Part shown: piece after piece, positions 26,405 through 37,087 of the stretch
Layout: the number at the start of each line of letters is the position of its first letter
How positions within the stretch are numbered: position 1 is the first letter of the stretch
Assembly: GCA_007449985.2 (NCBI GenBank)
Contig: VIIQ02000581.1
Location: 124,001-188,000, forward strand
Direction: 5' to 3'
DNA: 64,000 nt
Source: Desmodesmus armatus
Lineage: Eukaryota; Chlorophyta; Chlorophyceae; Sphaeropleales; Scenedesmaceae
Position numbers and translations under genes: made by a program
Notes under the pieces: generated by a model
Databases searched by the model: none
Seen by the model: only the letters and a program-made list of their open reading frames with translations
Told to the model about the DNA's origin: nothing

Positions 26405-28034
26405 TCAAAGCACCTTGTCCGCGCCAGGGATGGCCCTGAGCAAGCAAGCCACGACCCAGGAGACCACCAGAGTGGGTGGGCTGATCGCAACAGCATTCAC
26501 AACAGCACTGGGGAAGGGGAAAGCCATCAGCGCCCGAGCAAACAGGATGATGATCACTGGATGCACCAAGTAGGCACCGTACGCCCCATTGATGTACTGC
26601 GTGAAGAACCAGTTGGGCTTGCTGTTGTACGCCTGCCTGAAGACGACCAGCAGCCCAACCGACCAGATCACGGCAAAGCTCTGCTCAACAAACGTGCGCA
26701 GCAGCCAAGTGAGGATATATGCAGCGGTGCCACGCTGCATGGACATCCAGGAGTGCAGGACAGTGTTGAGCAGCCAACCTGCCAGCACCCACCAAACCCC
26801 TGCGGTCCAGAGGCACCAGGAACCCCAGCTGTCGGGCAGCCGAGCCAGCACATCCCAGCCAGCAGGGCCCGAGAAGACCCCCAGCACAAAGGCACCCAGG
26901 TAGACCGGCAGATAGTCAGGCATGAATGAAAGGAAAGGCCCGCGCTGCACAAACTGCATCGGCCGAATGTTGAAGCCAAATGTGTCTATCATGCGCACTG
27001 CGTAGCACGTGACGAAGAACACTGCTGTGATTATGGAAGTGTACTTCAGCATCTCTTCCACACTGAAGGGGCCGCGGGGGGCCTTGTGGACCTTGGGGAG
27101 CTCAGTCAGCTGCTGTGCGCTGTCATCACGGCGGCGCCGCATGCAATACTGGGAGGCAACCTTGACGGCTACGTAGGTCAGGTTGAACCACCACAGCATC
27201 CACACAAACCAAGGCTGCAGCAGCAGTGGTAGGGCAGCAGGAATGCAGGTACAGAATCAGGGGCCGTACAGGAAGGGTGCAGGTGTGAATGGATTCGAGT
27301 GCAGGATCTTGTCAGCTGGCACAAGGTGCTGCTATGACAACTGCGCAAGGCAAGGCTGCTCGCAAGGTTGAGCATGTGGCGTACCACTTTTCACATGCAA
27401 CGTAAGCCTCACATGCAACGTAAGCCTGCAACCTGCAACCCAAGCAAGCCTGTGTGTGCAACTAGCTCAGGACACTCACTGGTCCAGTTGGCAGGATGTA
27501 GGTTGTGGGCCACCCAGGCTTCAGCCAGCCCCTGTAAGCAGTAGCCCAAGCCTGGCCAGCGTTGGCGTTGGGGTTCCTGGCCATCTCATTCCACATCAGG
27601 ATGAAGGGAGGGGCCAGGAACGAGTACACCACACAGGGCAACACCAGGCGCAGAGAGCGGTCCCAGAGGAAGGGCAGGGGGCCCTTGCGCCTGTAGGAGC
27701 CGGGGACATACAGGCCGGACAGGAAGAAGAACAGGGTCATGAAGTAGGCTTGGTTGGCACCGACGAACAGCTGCGACAGCAGCCACAGCGCTGTGTCTCC
27801 GCGCTTGCCGGCCCACGCGTAGCTGCTCTGGTACGCGGTGATACAGTGGTGCACCACGACCAGCACTGTGAGGAAGGCACGAAGCCAATCCACGTAGTAG
27901 GTTCGTGGCCGGGTGGCCTTCTTGGCTGGTGGTGCTTCTGCTGCTGCTGCCTCCATGCTGCTGCCGTTGCTGCGTGGGCTCATGGCTGGCACATCCTTGG
28001 CGCTCTCAGCCCCTGGAAGTGTCTTGTGGGTCAT
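26405..28034 (-). CDS. Acyltransferase-3 family integral membrane protein
   Basis: Two exons, 28034-27480 and 27214-26405, joined in phase 0 (GT-AG) for 454 residues. After a 45-residue Ala/Pro/Lys-rich N-terminus comes RTYYVDWLRAFLTVLVVVHH, the first transmembrane helix with the conserved His typical of acyltransferase 3 (PF01757-type) proteins. It is followed by FFFLSGLYVP and an RSLRLVLPCVVYSF block. About ten hydrophobic segments follow in all, ending with YGAYLVHPVIIILFARALM and a final helix. Such proteins move acyl groups onto membrane-accessible sugars or lipids; the substrate here cannot be told. The ATG at 28034 was chosen because the upstream frame has no other ATG before a possible splice acceptor near 28080, so a further 5' exon is possible. 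A candidate TGTAA word lies far downstream near 24312. Confidence 0.8.
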
Positions 28035-29470
28035 GGTGGTGTCTGAGTCCAGCACAATTGTGCAGTCTGGGGCACCTGCAGTCGGTAGTCAGGCAGTAGG
28101 CAGGCAGAAACAAGGCGGAGTGAGAGGCCAGCACTGCTGTACAGCCGCAGGCATGTGATGCTGTCCTCGTGGCGTGCTGTGCTGGCAGTCGTCAAGGCAA
28201 ACAGTTCAATCACTCGCCAGCATGTCAAGTAGGCCGCCACATATCTCGAAATAGCGGCAGGCGCCATTGATGATGCATGGCAGCCTCCTCAATCATATCC
28301 ACAGAGACAGAAACCTGCTGCTACGCTCTGGATGCACTTCTGTGCTCGCACCTGGTACACGCTTTCCTGGCACAGATGAGCTCGGAGCCATGAAATGCAG
28401 CCGTCCAGTGCAGCAGGCCGCTGCTATGCACAAGAGCAAGTGCAGTTACTGAGACTGCTGTGCACTGCCGTGGTCCTGGACACAAGCAATCACAGGATCA
28501 AAAGTCAAGGCGGTGCGCACAGTGGGCATAGCTTCAAATGGCATTGCTATGCTGTACCAAGGGCCAGCAAATGATCCACACCCACCTCAGGTATCTCTGC
28601 GACTGCTTGGGCTGCCAGGCTGGTCAGTAACAGCGCTGCACCAGTGCAGAAGGAGCTGCCAACTGCAAGGACAACAGAAACGGATGCAAAGAGTGCATCA
28701 GCGTCGGTGCTACAGCGCTGGCTGACTGGCATGGCCAACAATAAACAGCACTAGTTGACAGTAGCAACACAGCAATTTCCTATAGAAAGAAACAGTGGTT
28801 GCTGTGCGCAGGTGGAGCTGGATACGAGTGCGATCATACACGTGGGAATAACTGCGATGTCCTTGCTGCAAGACACTGCGCTGGACTGAATGGATGGCCG
28901 CGGCCGGGCAACGCCCTCGATGTGTCACCAAGACGCACCGTGCCACCCTGTCCACCAGCGAGCAACACTCAGATGAATGCCAGCAGTATCTTCTTCAGGG
29001 AATCAACAGGGTGCTGTGGCGCAACTACAGCTGGGACTGTGGGCGAAATGTTCCTGTTGCTGAACGACAACAGCAACAATGAATGCAGCGGCCAAACTTA
29101 CTAAGCCCTCCGCCTGCGTAAGTAAAGCAATGCAGCCCTTGACGCCCGGTGATCGGCTTCTCTCTGAAACTATGATGTCAGTCAGGGCTGGGGTGGGACT
29201 GTCAGTGGGCCAGCTCCTTGTCACACGAGGCTACTTTAGATCACTTACAACGCTGTAGAGGAAGCTTTCGCGCCTGGCTCCGTAAGCAGAAGCTGCGGGG
29301 AGGGTTGCCGGTGTGTGCACGGGCTACTCGTCGCACTGGACATGAATCATCGCTCGTGGGGGTACTAATAGGCAGCCCGGTAGAACATTTACGTAACAGA
29401 CGTGCAGAGGCAACGCTGAGCTTCGTAGAAGGGCTGCGCAGTCTGACGTAGCTGGTGGAACTACGGGAAA

Positions 29471-29534
29471 GGTGTGAGTAGGCATAGAGCTGTGAGTCCG
29501 AAGGGGAGGTGTGAGTAGGCATAGAGCTGTGAGT
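29471..29534 (+). repeat. Two 27-bp direct repeats, 37 bp apart
   Basis: The 27-bp unit beginning GGTGTGAGTAGGCATAGAGC occurs at 29471-29497 and 29508-29534 without a mismatch, and a partial third piece follows. Function unknown. Confidence 0.8.
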
Positions 29535-29649
29535 AGGTACTGTGGAAGTGGCCTCAGCAAGACGATGCATGCCTTAAGCTGCTGCGGTTTGGCATGCATG
29601 GGTCACCTCTGCGCCTTGCAATTCAGGGGGTCAGGGCAAGCTTGGGGGT

Positions 29650-29700
29650 GCCCCCCCCCCCTCCTGGCTGTGTGTGTGTGTGTGTGGGGGGGGGGGGGGT
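29650..29700 (+). repeat. C-run, (GT)n and G-run simple-sequence block
   Basis: A run of C, then (GT)n, then a run of G within 50 bp. The C and G runs are complementary and could pair or cause polymerase slippage. Similar C runs occur at about 30269-30283 and 30313-30323. Confidence 0.8.
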
Positions 29701-30034
29701 TGAGTGGGTGCATCACCAGACGGTATTTTCTGCACACTCTCGCATGGGCCGTCCAGCAATTCAGAAGGAGCCGAAGAACCGCACACAGCCTCAACACTGC
29801 CACACAGGTGTCACTTGCTGTGCAACCCCATCAAGCCATGAGCATCATGACAATCCTTGAAAGGTGGCCAGCATTGCTGCACATCAACACTGTCATTCGT
29901 TCAACTCAGAGGCAGGCCAGTCTGCAATCCTGCTGTCAATGTCAAAGCAGTCTGCCTGCCAAGCCGGGCGTTGCCTTCAAAGCTTGTCAGCCACTATCTC
30001 TGCCAGACGAATTGTCCTCCTGGCGGCGTTGACT

Positions 30035-33000
30035 TCATGAATCATCACCCTCCTGGTGCATAAAGTTCTCCCTGCAAGCGGTGGACAATGCACAGCGGGA
30101 TAGCTCCTCATGGCACTCATCACAGGCACTTTGAAGCAGAGAACAGACCAGTCCACGGGGTTTGAAGGGAGATGCGCTGGGGAGGGGGGGATGTACATGC
30201 CAGAGGGAGGAGGCAAACGCATCTGGGACCCAACACTGCTGCAACTTGCGAGCACACCCGTGCCAACCCCCCCCCCCCCCCCGCCTCGCCCCAAAAGAGC
30301 GGCATGCATAGTGCCCCCCCCCCTCCCTAGGTGGCTCCAAGCAGGCCCGCCATGTATGTCGAAACATGCCCACCTGAAGTTGTACTGGTAGAACTGGTCC
30401 ACATTTGAGAGGATGCTGAACACAGTGCCCGACAGTTTGCACGCCTCCAGGTCAGCCTTGGTGATGCGCCCGGGTGTTGCAGGCTTCACCATGTCCATCA
30501 CCTACACACCACACATGCACGTGTCACTCAAAGCAGTAAGCCTACAGAGCTCATGCCGGCCACATGCATGTGTCACTTGCAGTGTCGTACAAGGTTGGCG
30601 CCATGTCAGATAGGCGCTGACTCTACATCACTGGAATCGATCCTGACAGCAGCAGTAAGCCTGCAGAGCTCATGCGGGCCACACACTGACTTCACTGATA
30701 GAGATAGATTGCGCGGGATGCAACAGGCAGCCTGAGGTGCAAGTGGTACAATTAGAGTAAGCGACCCATGCTCATAAGGGTAAAATCAAGCCTGAGGATG
30801 TCCTACCCCGCCCTGGGTCCTCACCTCATCCAGCACATCGTATATCTCCAGCTCTGCATATTCGCCCATGTTGACCCACAGAGCATGGACCTCCCTGAAG
30901 AAGGTGTACAGGTCTGCCATGGTGAGGTAGCCCTGCAGGCACGGAGCAATGGATTCCAGCAACAATGATACACATTTGCAGTTGCCCAAGTCGGCACGGC
31001 AGCGCGCGCATCACACAAGCGAGACAGCTGATAGGCCAGATCGGGCCAGCAGGCGCGCTGATCAGAACCACCCTGAAAGAGACCAATTGCATCAAAAGCT
31101 GCAGCAGTCGCATGCAATGGCGGCTGGGCGTACCATTACAGGTAGAAGAAGCAGCATTGGTGACTCGGCCTGTATATGTCTGTGCCTGTTTGTGTTGCTA
31201 CCCATGGCCGGCGACCGTGCACCGACTTGACCCCTGCTGCGCACAGCCATATGGCAGCAGGCCACTGGATGCACCTCATGCAGTCACGTGAATATCTTTG
31301 ACACATGCTCGGCAGCATCACAGCTCTTCCTGTTGCCTTACCCTGTGGTTGATGTCAAATATCTTGAAAAAGTACGGGATGGAGGCCGGCTGATTCCGGT
31401 GGTCCCACGCCAGCACAAACGTGGCAAATGCCAGCAAGTCCATCTCATCACGAGGACAGGCCGCACCAGGCGGCAACGGCGGCGGCCAGCTGCAGCTGCT
31501 GCCTCCACCGCTCTGCTGCTGCTGCCGGCTACTGCTGCTGCTGCCTGCGAGGGGCCTGCTGGCTGGGGACCTCGGGGGTGAGGTGCCAGGTATCGCAGGG
31601 AGGCTGCTTGGCCGCCTGATGGGACTGCTGGGCTGGCTGGTGGAGCCGTCGCTGCCGGCGGCTGACGGCTGCCGCTGCTTGTTTGGTGGCCAGGTGCCTC
31701 CGCGGCGCGGTGCTGCGTGCTCTTCAAACACCCGGGATATGAACAGCTCGCTCATGGCACCCTGCAGGCGTAGGAAAATAGCCAGGACATGTTGCAGAGA
31801 TCGGCTCACCAAAGATGAGCATTACAGAACGCTCCAGTCCATAGGCTCACGAAGGCATGACGGATGCTTAGATATTGGCAGGGGCTGCAAGCACATGCGA
31901 CGTTGGTTCTCCTGTGTGCAAGCAGCCGCAGCTGGGGGTGCCAGGCCGTCTGAACGCCAGAATGCCAACAAGCGCTCTGCACGCACACATTCGAGCACAG
32001 AAGGCGCTGATGCATTTCCTAAATGCTGTTGGCAGTGCATGGTGGTCATGTAGTGCCACATGTGATGGCCAGGAATATGGCTGTCTCACCTGGCTGATGG
32101 CACTGAACTCCCTTTTGCTGAGGGTGCCATTGCCGTCAAGGTCCCAGGCGGTGAAGGTTGCCAGCACACGCTGTGAGCTCTGCAGCAGCAACGCACCACA
32201 AGACCAATGAGACTAACACCCCAGTGTGCAACAGCCAATGGGCTCACTGGCTGTGCCAAGTTATCTGGAAATCGCTTGCCGATCTGGTCTGGTCACGCTG
32301 ACTGACCGCAGCAGCAGCCCAGGAGGGAATGCCCAAGCAAAAAATGTGGATCCTGCCCAGCAACAGGCACCACATCTATGCGTCATCTGCCAGAAAAGGG
32401 GACCAGGAGCCCTGCGGTGCTGCCCAAGGCAAACTGGCATCAGCACACCCCCAGGGTGCCACACCGCTCAGCTCTGACATCGCAGGCCTGCCTCACCTGC
32501 AGGCTGAACCAGTTGCTGAACAGATCCCGCTCCTGCTCCGCACCCGGCCCCAGCATCAGCAGCTCCTGCAGCTCTGCCATAACAGGACTGTTGACCAAAT
32601 CACTCAGCCTAATGACCAGGTCACTGCTGCTGCTGCTTCCGCTGCCACCAGCAGCCCTATCCAGCTGCCGCTGGTACCCCTTCATGCACAGGTTTCGGCG
32701 CCCATGGAACAGCACCAGCTTGCGCGACGCGATTTGGACGTAGTGCTGCAGGAATGACGGCTGCAGCAGCACAGGCAAGGCGGCACACCCACACGTCAGA
32801 CAAAGGAGACCACAAGGGTGCTGTTTGGCAGCAATAACATGTGTCAAAAGGCTACTGCTGCTGGCGCTTGCAGTCATGCCTTGTCCACTGCATTACACAC
32901 CCTGACCACGCCCAATGATGCTGTAACAGCCGGCAGAGTGTGCTGCATGGGGCACAGCACCGCGCGACAGCAGGATCAAGGGTCCCACCTCCATGTTCTG

Positions 33001-34841
33001 TAGCATTGGCGCTGTCGGCACCATGGCTTCCAGGAAGCGGTGCAGCTGTCCCTGCTGCAGGTACCCGCGGTTGCCCTCATCAAACACTGACAGCTGCAAC
33101 CGCTGCAGTTGCAGTGAGCCCGCAGCAGCAGAAGGACAGCACAAGGGGTTGTTCTGACACTGCAAATCAGGTATCAAACAGAGCACACCGCCCAACGACA
33201 TGCCCCGCCCGCGCTCTGCCGATTGCAGGCTGTCAGAATCCAATATATTGACCTGGACAGGCATGCGTGTGCTGTATGTCATCCTGTTGTGCTGCTTGCA
33301 GCAAAGATACAGCAACTGCACTGCCCCACAGACCCCTGCTGGACCCTCGGCCTATTCTGTCTGTCTTTGCCTCCGCCAACCCACTGCCCAACCCACCATT
33401 CTCAACGCTGAGGTCTGCATGCTTATGTAGTGCAGCAGCAATGACAGGCTGACGCATCCTGCAGCATCGCGCTCAAATCGCAGAAACAGCCCGGGCTGGG
33501 TGAAAGGCATCACAGCGGCTGTGCTGATGTCAGGATGCGCCAGAGCCTTCCGGCCGGCCTGCGGGCCAGGACAGCAGGCAGCAGGAGGCAAGCGGCCAAC
33601 AGCAGGCACCGGCCGTCAGCTGTGTATGACACTCAGGTTTAGTTACAGCTGTGACAAACAAGCAAGGATGTCCCAAGCAACACCAAGATGAGCACCTGCA
33701 AGGTTGCACTGGAGGGTGATGGAATAGGCATGTCTCTTTCACAGAGACACTCACAGAGTGTCTATGTGACCCCACAGCACTTACAGAGTTGAAGCCATCG
33801 TAGTTTATCCTCAGCTCCTCTGACTCAGCCCCGTCTGCTGCAGGCAAGCATATGACTGTGGCATGCTCCTGCAGCAAGCCGCCCAGTAGCCGCAGTTCAT
33901 CATCATTCAGGCACTGCTCTGCCTGAGCCTGCAGGAGCACAAGTATAAACAAAGGCAACACCAACTGGGTTTGCTGCAGACCAGACTCCAAGCCAGGGGC
34001 CTATGGCACGTGCAGACACCTGCACGGCATCTCCGTAAGCATCCACAAGTGCTACGCCACCCACTGCTGACAGCTTGTGCCGTGAGTAGCATAAGGCAAC
34101 TCAGTCCTGGCATGCAGTGCTCAAAAGTGTGCCAGGGCTTGCAGCTGGTACCTGCTGAACATACGGCGAAACTGATCATTTTCAGGCCCTTGCCTGACCT
34201 GTAGCTTTCTGATGATTGCCTGCTGCTCCACAAGTGCCTTGATGCTGTTGTGTGCTGGTTCCTACACCACAGCAGGAATGCACAGAAGCTTTGGAATTTG
34301 GGTGTACCCTGTTCCAGGCATTCGCACAGCTTTAATCCGCACAGGCATAGCTGGAGAGGGACAAAGGCAACAGTAAAGAGCCAGCTCTAGCAACAAGCCA
34401 CACTTTGACATGCTCCACAATGAAACACCCACCGGCTCATATAGCTTGGGCACAAGCTGGTGCTTGATGACACTGCTGTTGTCACATAACTCCTGCAGCT
34501 GCTGTATGGCTTCAAGCTCTGTGGAGGGGATTTCACATGAATACGTGAGCTGTGCCCGATGAGGGGGCCAAGTTTGTGCAGGCTGTCAAGACCCACAAGC
34601 ATCGCATGCAACTGACCTATAAGGTCTGGGTGCCTGGGGGAGATGCAGGAGTCTTTCCAGTTGCTGTCGCTATGCTGCTGGTACCCCACCATAAGCTGTG
34701 ACAGCATGCTGCTGTGCTGTGCATACGGCGAGACAGGATCAAGACGAACAAACTTTGAAGTCGAAAACTCAAAGTAAATGTTTTTTTGTATTTGCTGCTG
34801 GCCAGCGTCGCTGAGCGAAGCAGGCAACAACCGACGAAACG
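30035..34841 (-). CDS. TON2: TON2/FASS-like PP2A B'' regulatory subunit (EF-hand)
   Basis: Regulatory subunit that directs protein phosphatase 2A; the plant members organise cortical and division microtubules. Exons (minus): 34841-34617, 34518-34433, 34261-34199, 33928-33785, 33558-33397, 33102-32989, 32760-32497, 32179-32090, 31761-31342, 30932-30825, 30501-30374 and 30071-30035. All junctions are phase-consistent and end in a TGA, for 612 residues; the 5' end is missing because the first exon opens at a splice acceptor. Blocks match TON2 in order: CLNDDELRLLGGLL, FLRFERDAAG, the degenerate EF loop FDEGNRGYL, a YVQIASRKL block, NWFSLQSSQRVL, the canonical EF loop DLDGNGTLSKRE, ELFISRVFEEH, GYLTMADLYTFFREVH, DMVKPATPGRIT, and a short acidic tail. 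A Ser/Pro/Gln-rich insert of about 75 residues (in 31342-31761) sits inside the second EF module and explains the extra length. Human PPP2R3C is the alternative relative. Confidence 0.85.
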
Positions 34842-37087
34842 CTGGAAGGACGTCCCTGGGTCTGTTTGTTTGGTAGATGCAGTCAAACCTTCAGCTGTCG
34901 TCACAGCATGCTCCCGTTCGTCAAAACTTGGTTGATCACACCTGATGTGAATTGAAAAGGATAATGTGTGACTTGACAGTTGCGCCCCCAGTCTTCAGGT
35001 TCTAGGTAGGAGCGAGGCTGATGAAGGTACGTATGGCCCATCATCGTAAGGGGCAGGAAGCAAGGATGGGGAGGCTCTCCCCTGAACCCCCCCCCTCCCG
35101 GGGGGTGATTATGTAACCCCGTACAGTAGGTACCTTGCTGGCATTCTTCTGGCCTGTGACGCTGAGCACTGGACCTGGACCCCTTCACCACAGTCAGTCA
35201 TTGCTGGTTCCGCTCTGTGAACAGAAGGCATGTGAGGCGCTACGAAGGGAGCATGCACCTTTCTCTGTGTGGCGCAAGCTTGTGCATGGTTGAGGATGCA
35301 ACTCATCCAGGATTTGAAAAGAGGTGGCTATGGCAGCGCAACTAATAGACGGTAGAGCTGAGCAGTTTCAGGATCCAGTGAAATGCCTGGTAACGATGAC
35401 ACTGTCATGACTGTGGTGCCGCACAACCTACAGCACTGAGACAGCCAGAATGCTGGCATGCTCAGTGCGAGCAGCATCCCACAAAGTCACAGTGGGCCAG
35501 TCACCAGTGAAGTCCTCAGAGGTGCAAGCATGACAGACAAACAGCGAGTTCAGCATACGAACCACCCTCCAGACAAACAAACAGGATTGTGGCACGAAAG
35601 CATGCAACAAGAAAACCACCGCGCTATGTTTTTGCTATCAACACAAGTGTGCCAGGTGCTGCCAAACATAAGTGGGCACTGCATCTAGGCACACTGCCCC
35701 AATGCGCTGTTCATGCCAAGGTTGCTGAAGCCTTGCTATCCTCGCCGAACCCTGCACAAGTATGTGCCACACGTAAATGCCCCTGGATCTGTAGCAGCCC
35801 TCATGCTGAGGCAAACAGCTCAGCACTCCGCATAATATAACCAACCCAGCCCTGACGCGTGGGCCCCACTCACACATGGTGAAGGTCTTGCTGCAAACCG
35901 TTTTTCAAAGTACACCAAACAGTGCAGCCACACCCTCAATCCCTACACTAAATATGACCCAGGCCCTAGCACAACAAAACCCATGCTACTTGTGCAAGCA
36001 GGCGCTGCGCTGCCTTTGCCACAGTGCGCAATGCTGCTGCTGACACTTCCAACCTGCAGCTGGACACAGCCGCTGCTGGTGTGCGTTGACGGAGCTCAGT
36101 ACAAGAGGCAAGCCCCTGCAAGGTTCCCAGGCAAACTGCACCGTTGCATGTGGCTGCAACTAGCAGGAATGTCAGCAATCCGCACACAGACGCCTATAAG
36201 GCCTGTCAGGAGTGCTGCAACTCCATATCCCTCCCCTGAAGCAAGCAGCCTGCCACAGGTCTGTCCAAGCGGCCACACGGAAGAACCACAGGCAGATCCG
36301 ACCCATGTACAGGGACAGCACGTGCACAGACACACAGGCACCAAGTGCTGCGCTGGGCTGAATCAACCATTAGGGCCATACAGCCCTGCCATGACATGTG
36401 ATTTCCACCAACACTATCACGGCAGCTGGCCTAACAGCAGCAGTGACCACGGGCCCCGCCATGGCGTCCCAACCGCTTCACCAACACTGTCACAACTGCT
36501 GCTAGTAGCAGCAGCGATGACTGACACGATCAACCACCACCTGTCCCGCTAGACAAGAAACCTTCTGAGCTGCAGAGCATTCTCAAGAGAAGGAAGCAAG
36601 ACAGTCAGCTGACTCTGAACATGCTGAACGGGACCCGCAGCGGCATAGCACACTCCTAGACCTGGCTCACACTCTGCCTGCACACACTGCACACCATTCC
36701 CTGCTCTGAACACAGCACGTAGCTGCAGCAGCCTCACTGCCCCGGCTGCATCCAGCAAGCACACAGGCGCCCTGCCATGCAGCTCTTTGCAGGTGCTTGC
36801 ACCCACTGTACACATAACACACGCCAACACAACAACCACAGGGTGCATGCCTGCAAAGCTGCAAAGCACTCGAGCATTACAATGCCCTGCATCAACACTT
36901 GCTGGCGCTGCTGCAGCGCTGTCCGAGACAGCGCTGCACAACACCTGACGTGTCAGGATGTGCTTGTGGGTGTTTCCTGGCTGCTGCTACTGCTGCCACC
37001 GCCCTGTCGTGACGCCAAGGCCTGCTGTGACGCCTTTGTCCGGAAGCACGGGAACAAGGTGTGCCTGCCATGCCGCTGCCACCACCC
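34842..37087. other. Interval with TON2-like 5' end and kinase 3' UTR; no further gene seen
   Basis: The missing N-terminal exon(s) and promoter of the TON2-like gene must lie in the left part; no candidate was convincing. The right part, down to about 36877, should be the 3' UTR of the kinase. 35080-35106 holds a small G/C-run palindrome (CCCCCCCCTCCCGGGGGG). Confidence 0.4.
36877..36881 (-). terminator. Probable polyadenylation word TGTAA for the kinase gene
   Basis: TTACA on the plus strand, about 207 bp past the kinase stop codon, is TGTAA on the coding strand. Confidence 0.45.

Larger units (their letters stand above)
28035..30034. other. Intergenic or poorly resolved interval between acyltransferase and TON2-like genes
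   Basis: No confident gene. Minus-strand pieces that could be exons are 28741-28588, a hydrophobic stretch (SVVLAVGSSF, GAALLLTSLAAQAVAE) ending at a plausible donor, and about 28310-28225, which ends in a TGA after a possible acceptor. They do not join in a checked phase. 29220-29450 is richer in CpG than its surroundings and may be a promoter. 29471-29534 holds two 27-bp direct repeats. 29650-29700 is a C-run/GT/G-run low-complexity block. Confidence 0.3.
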
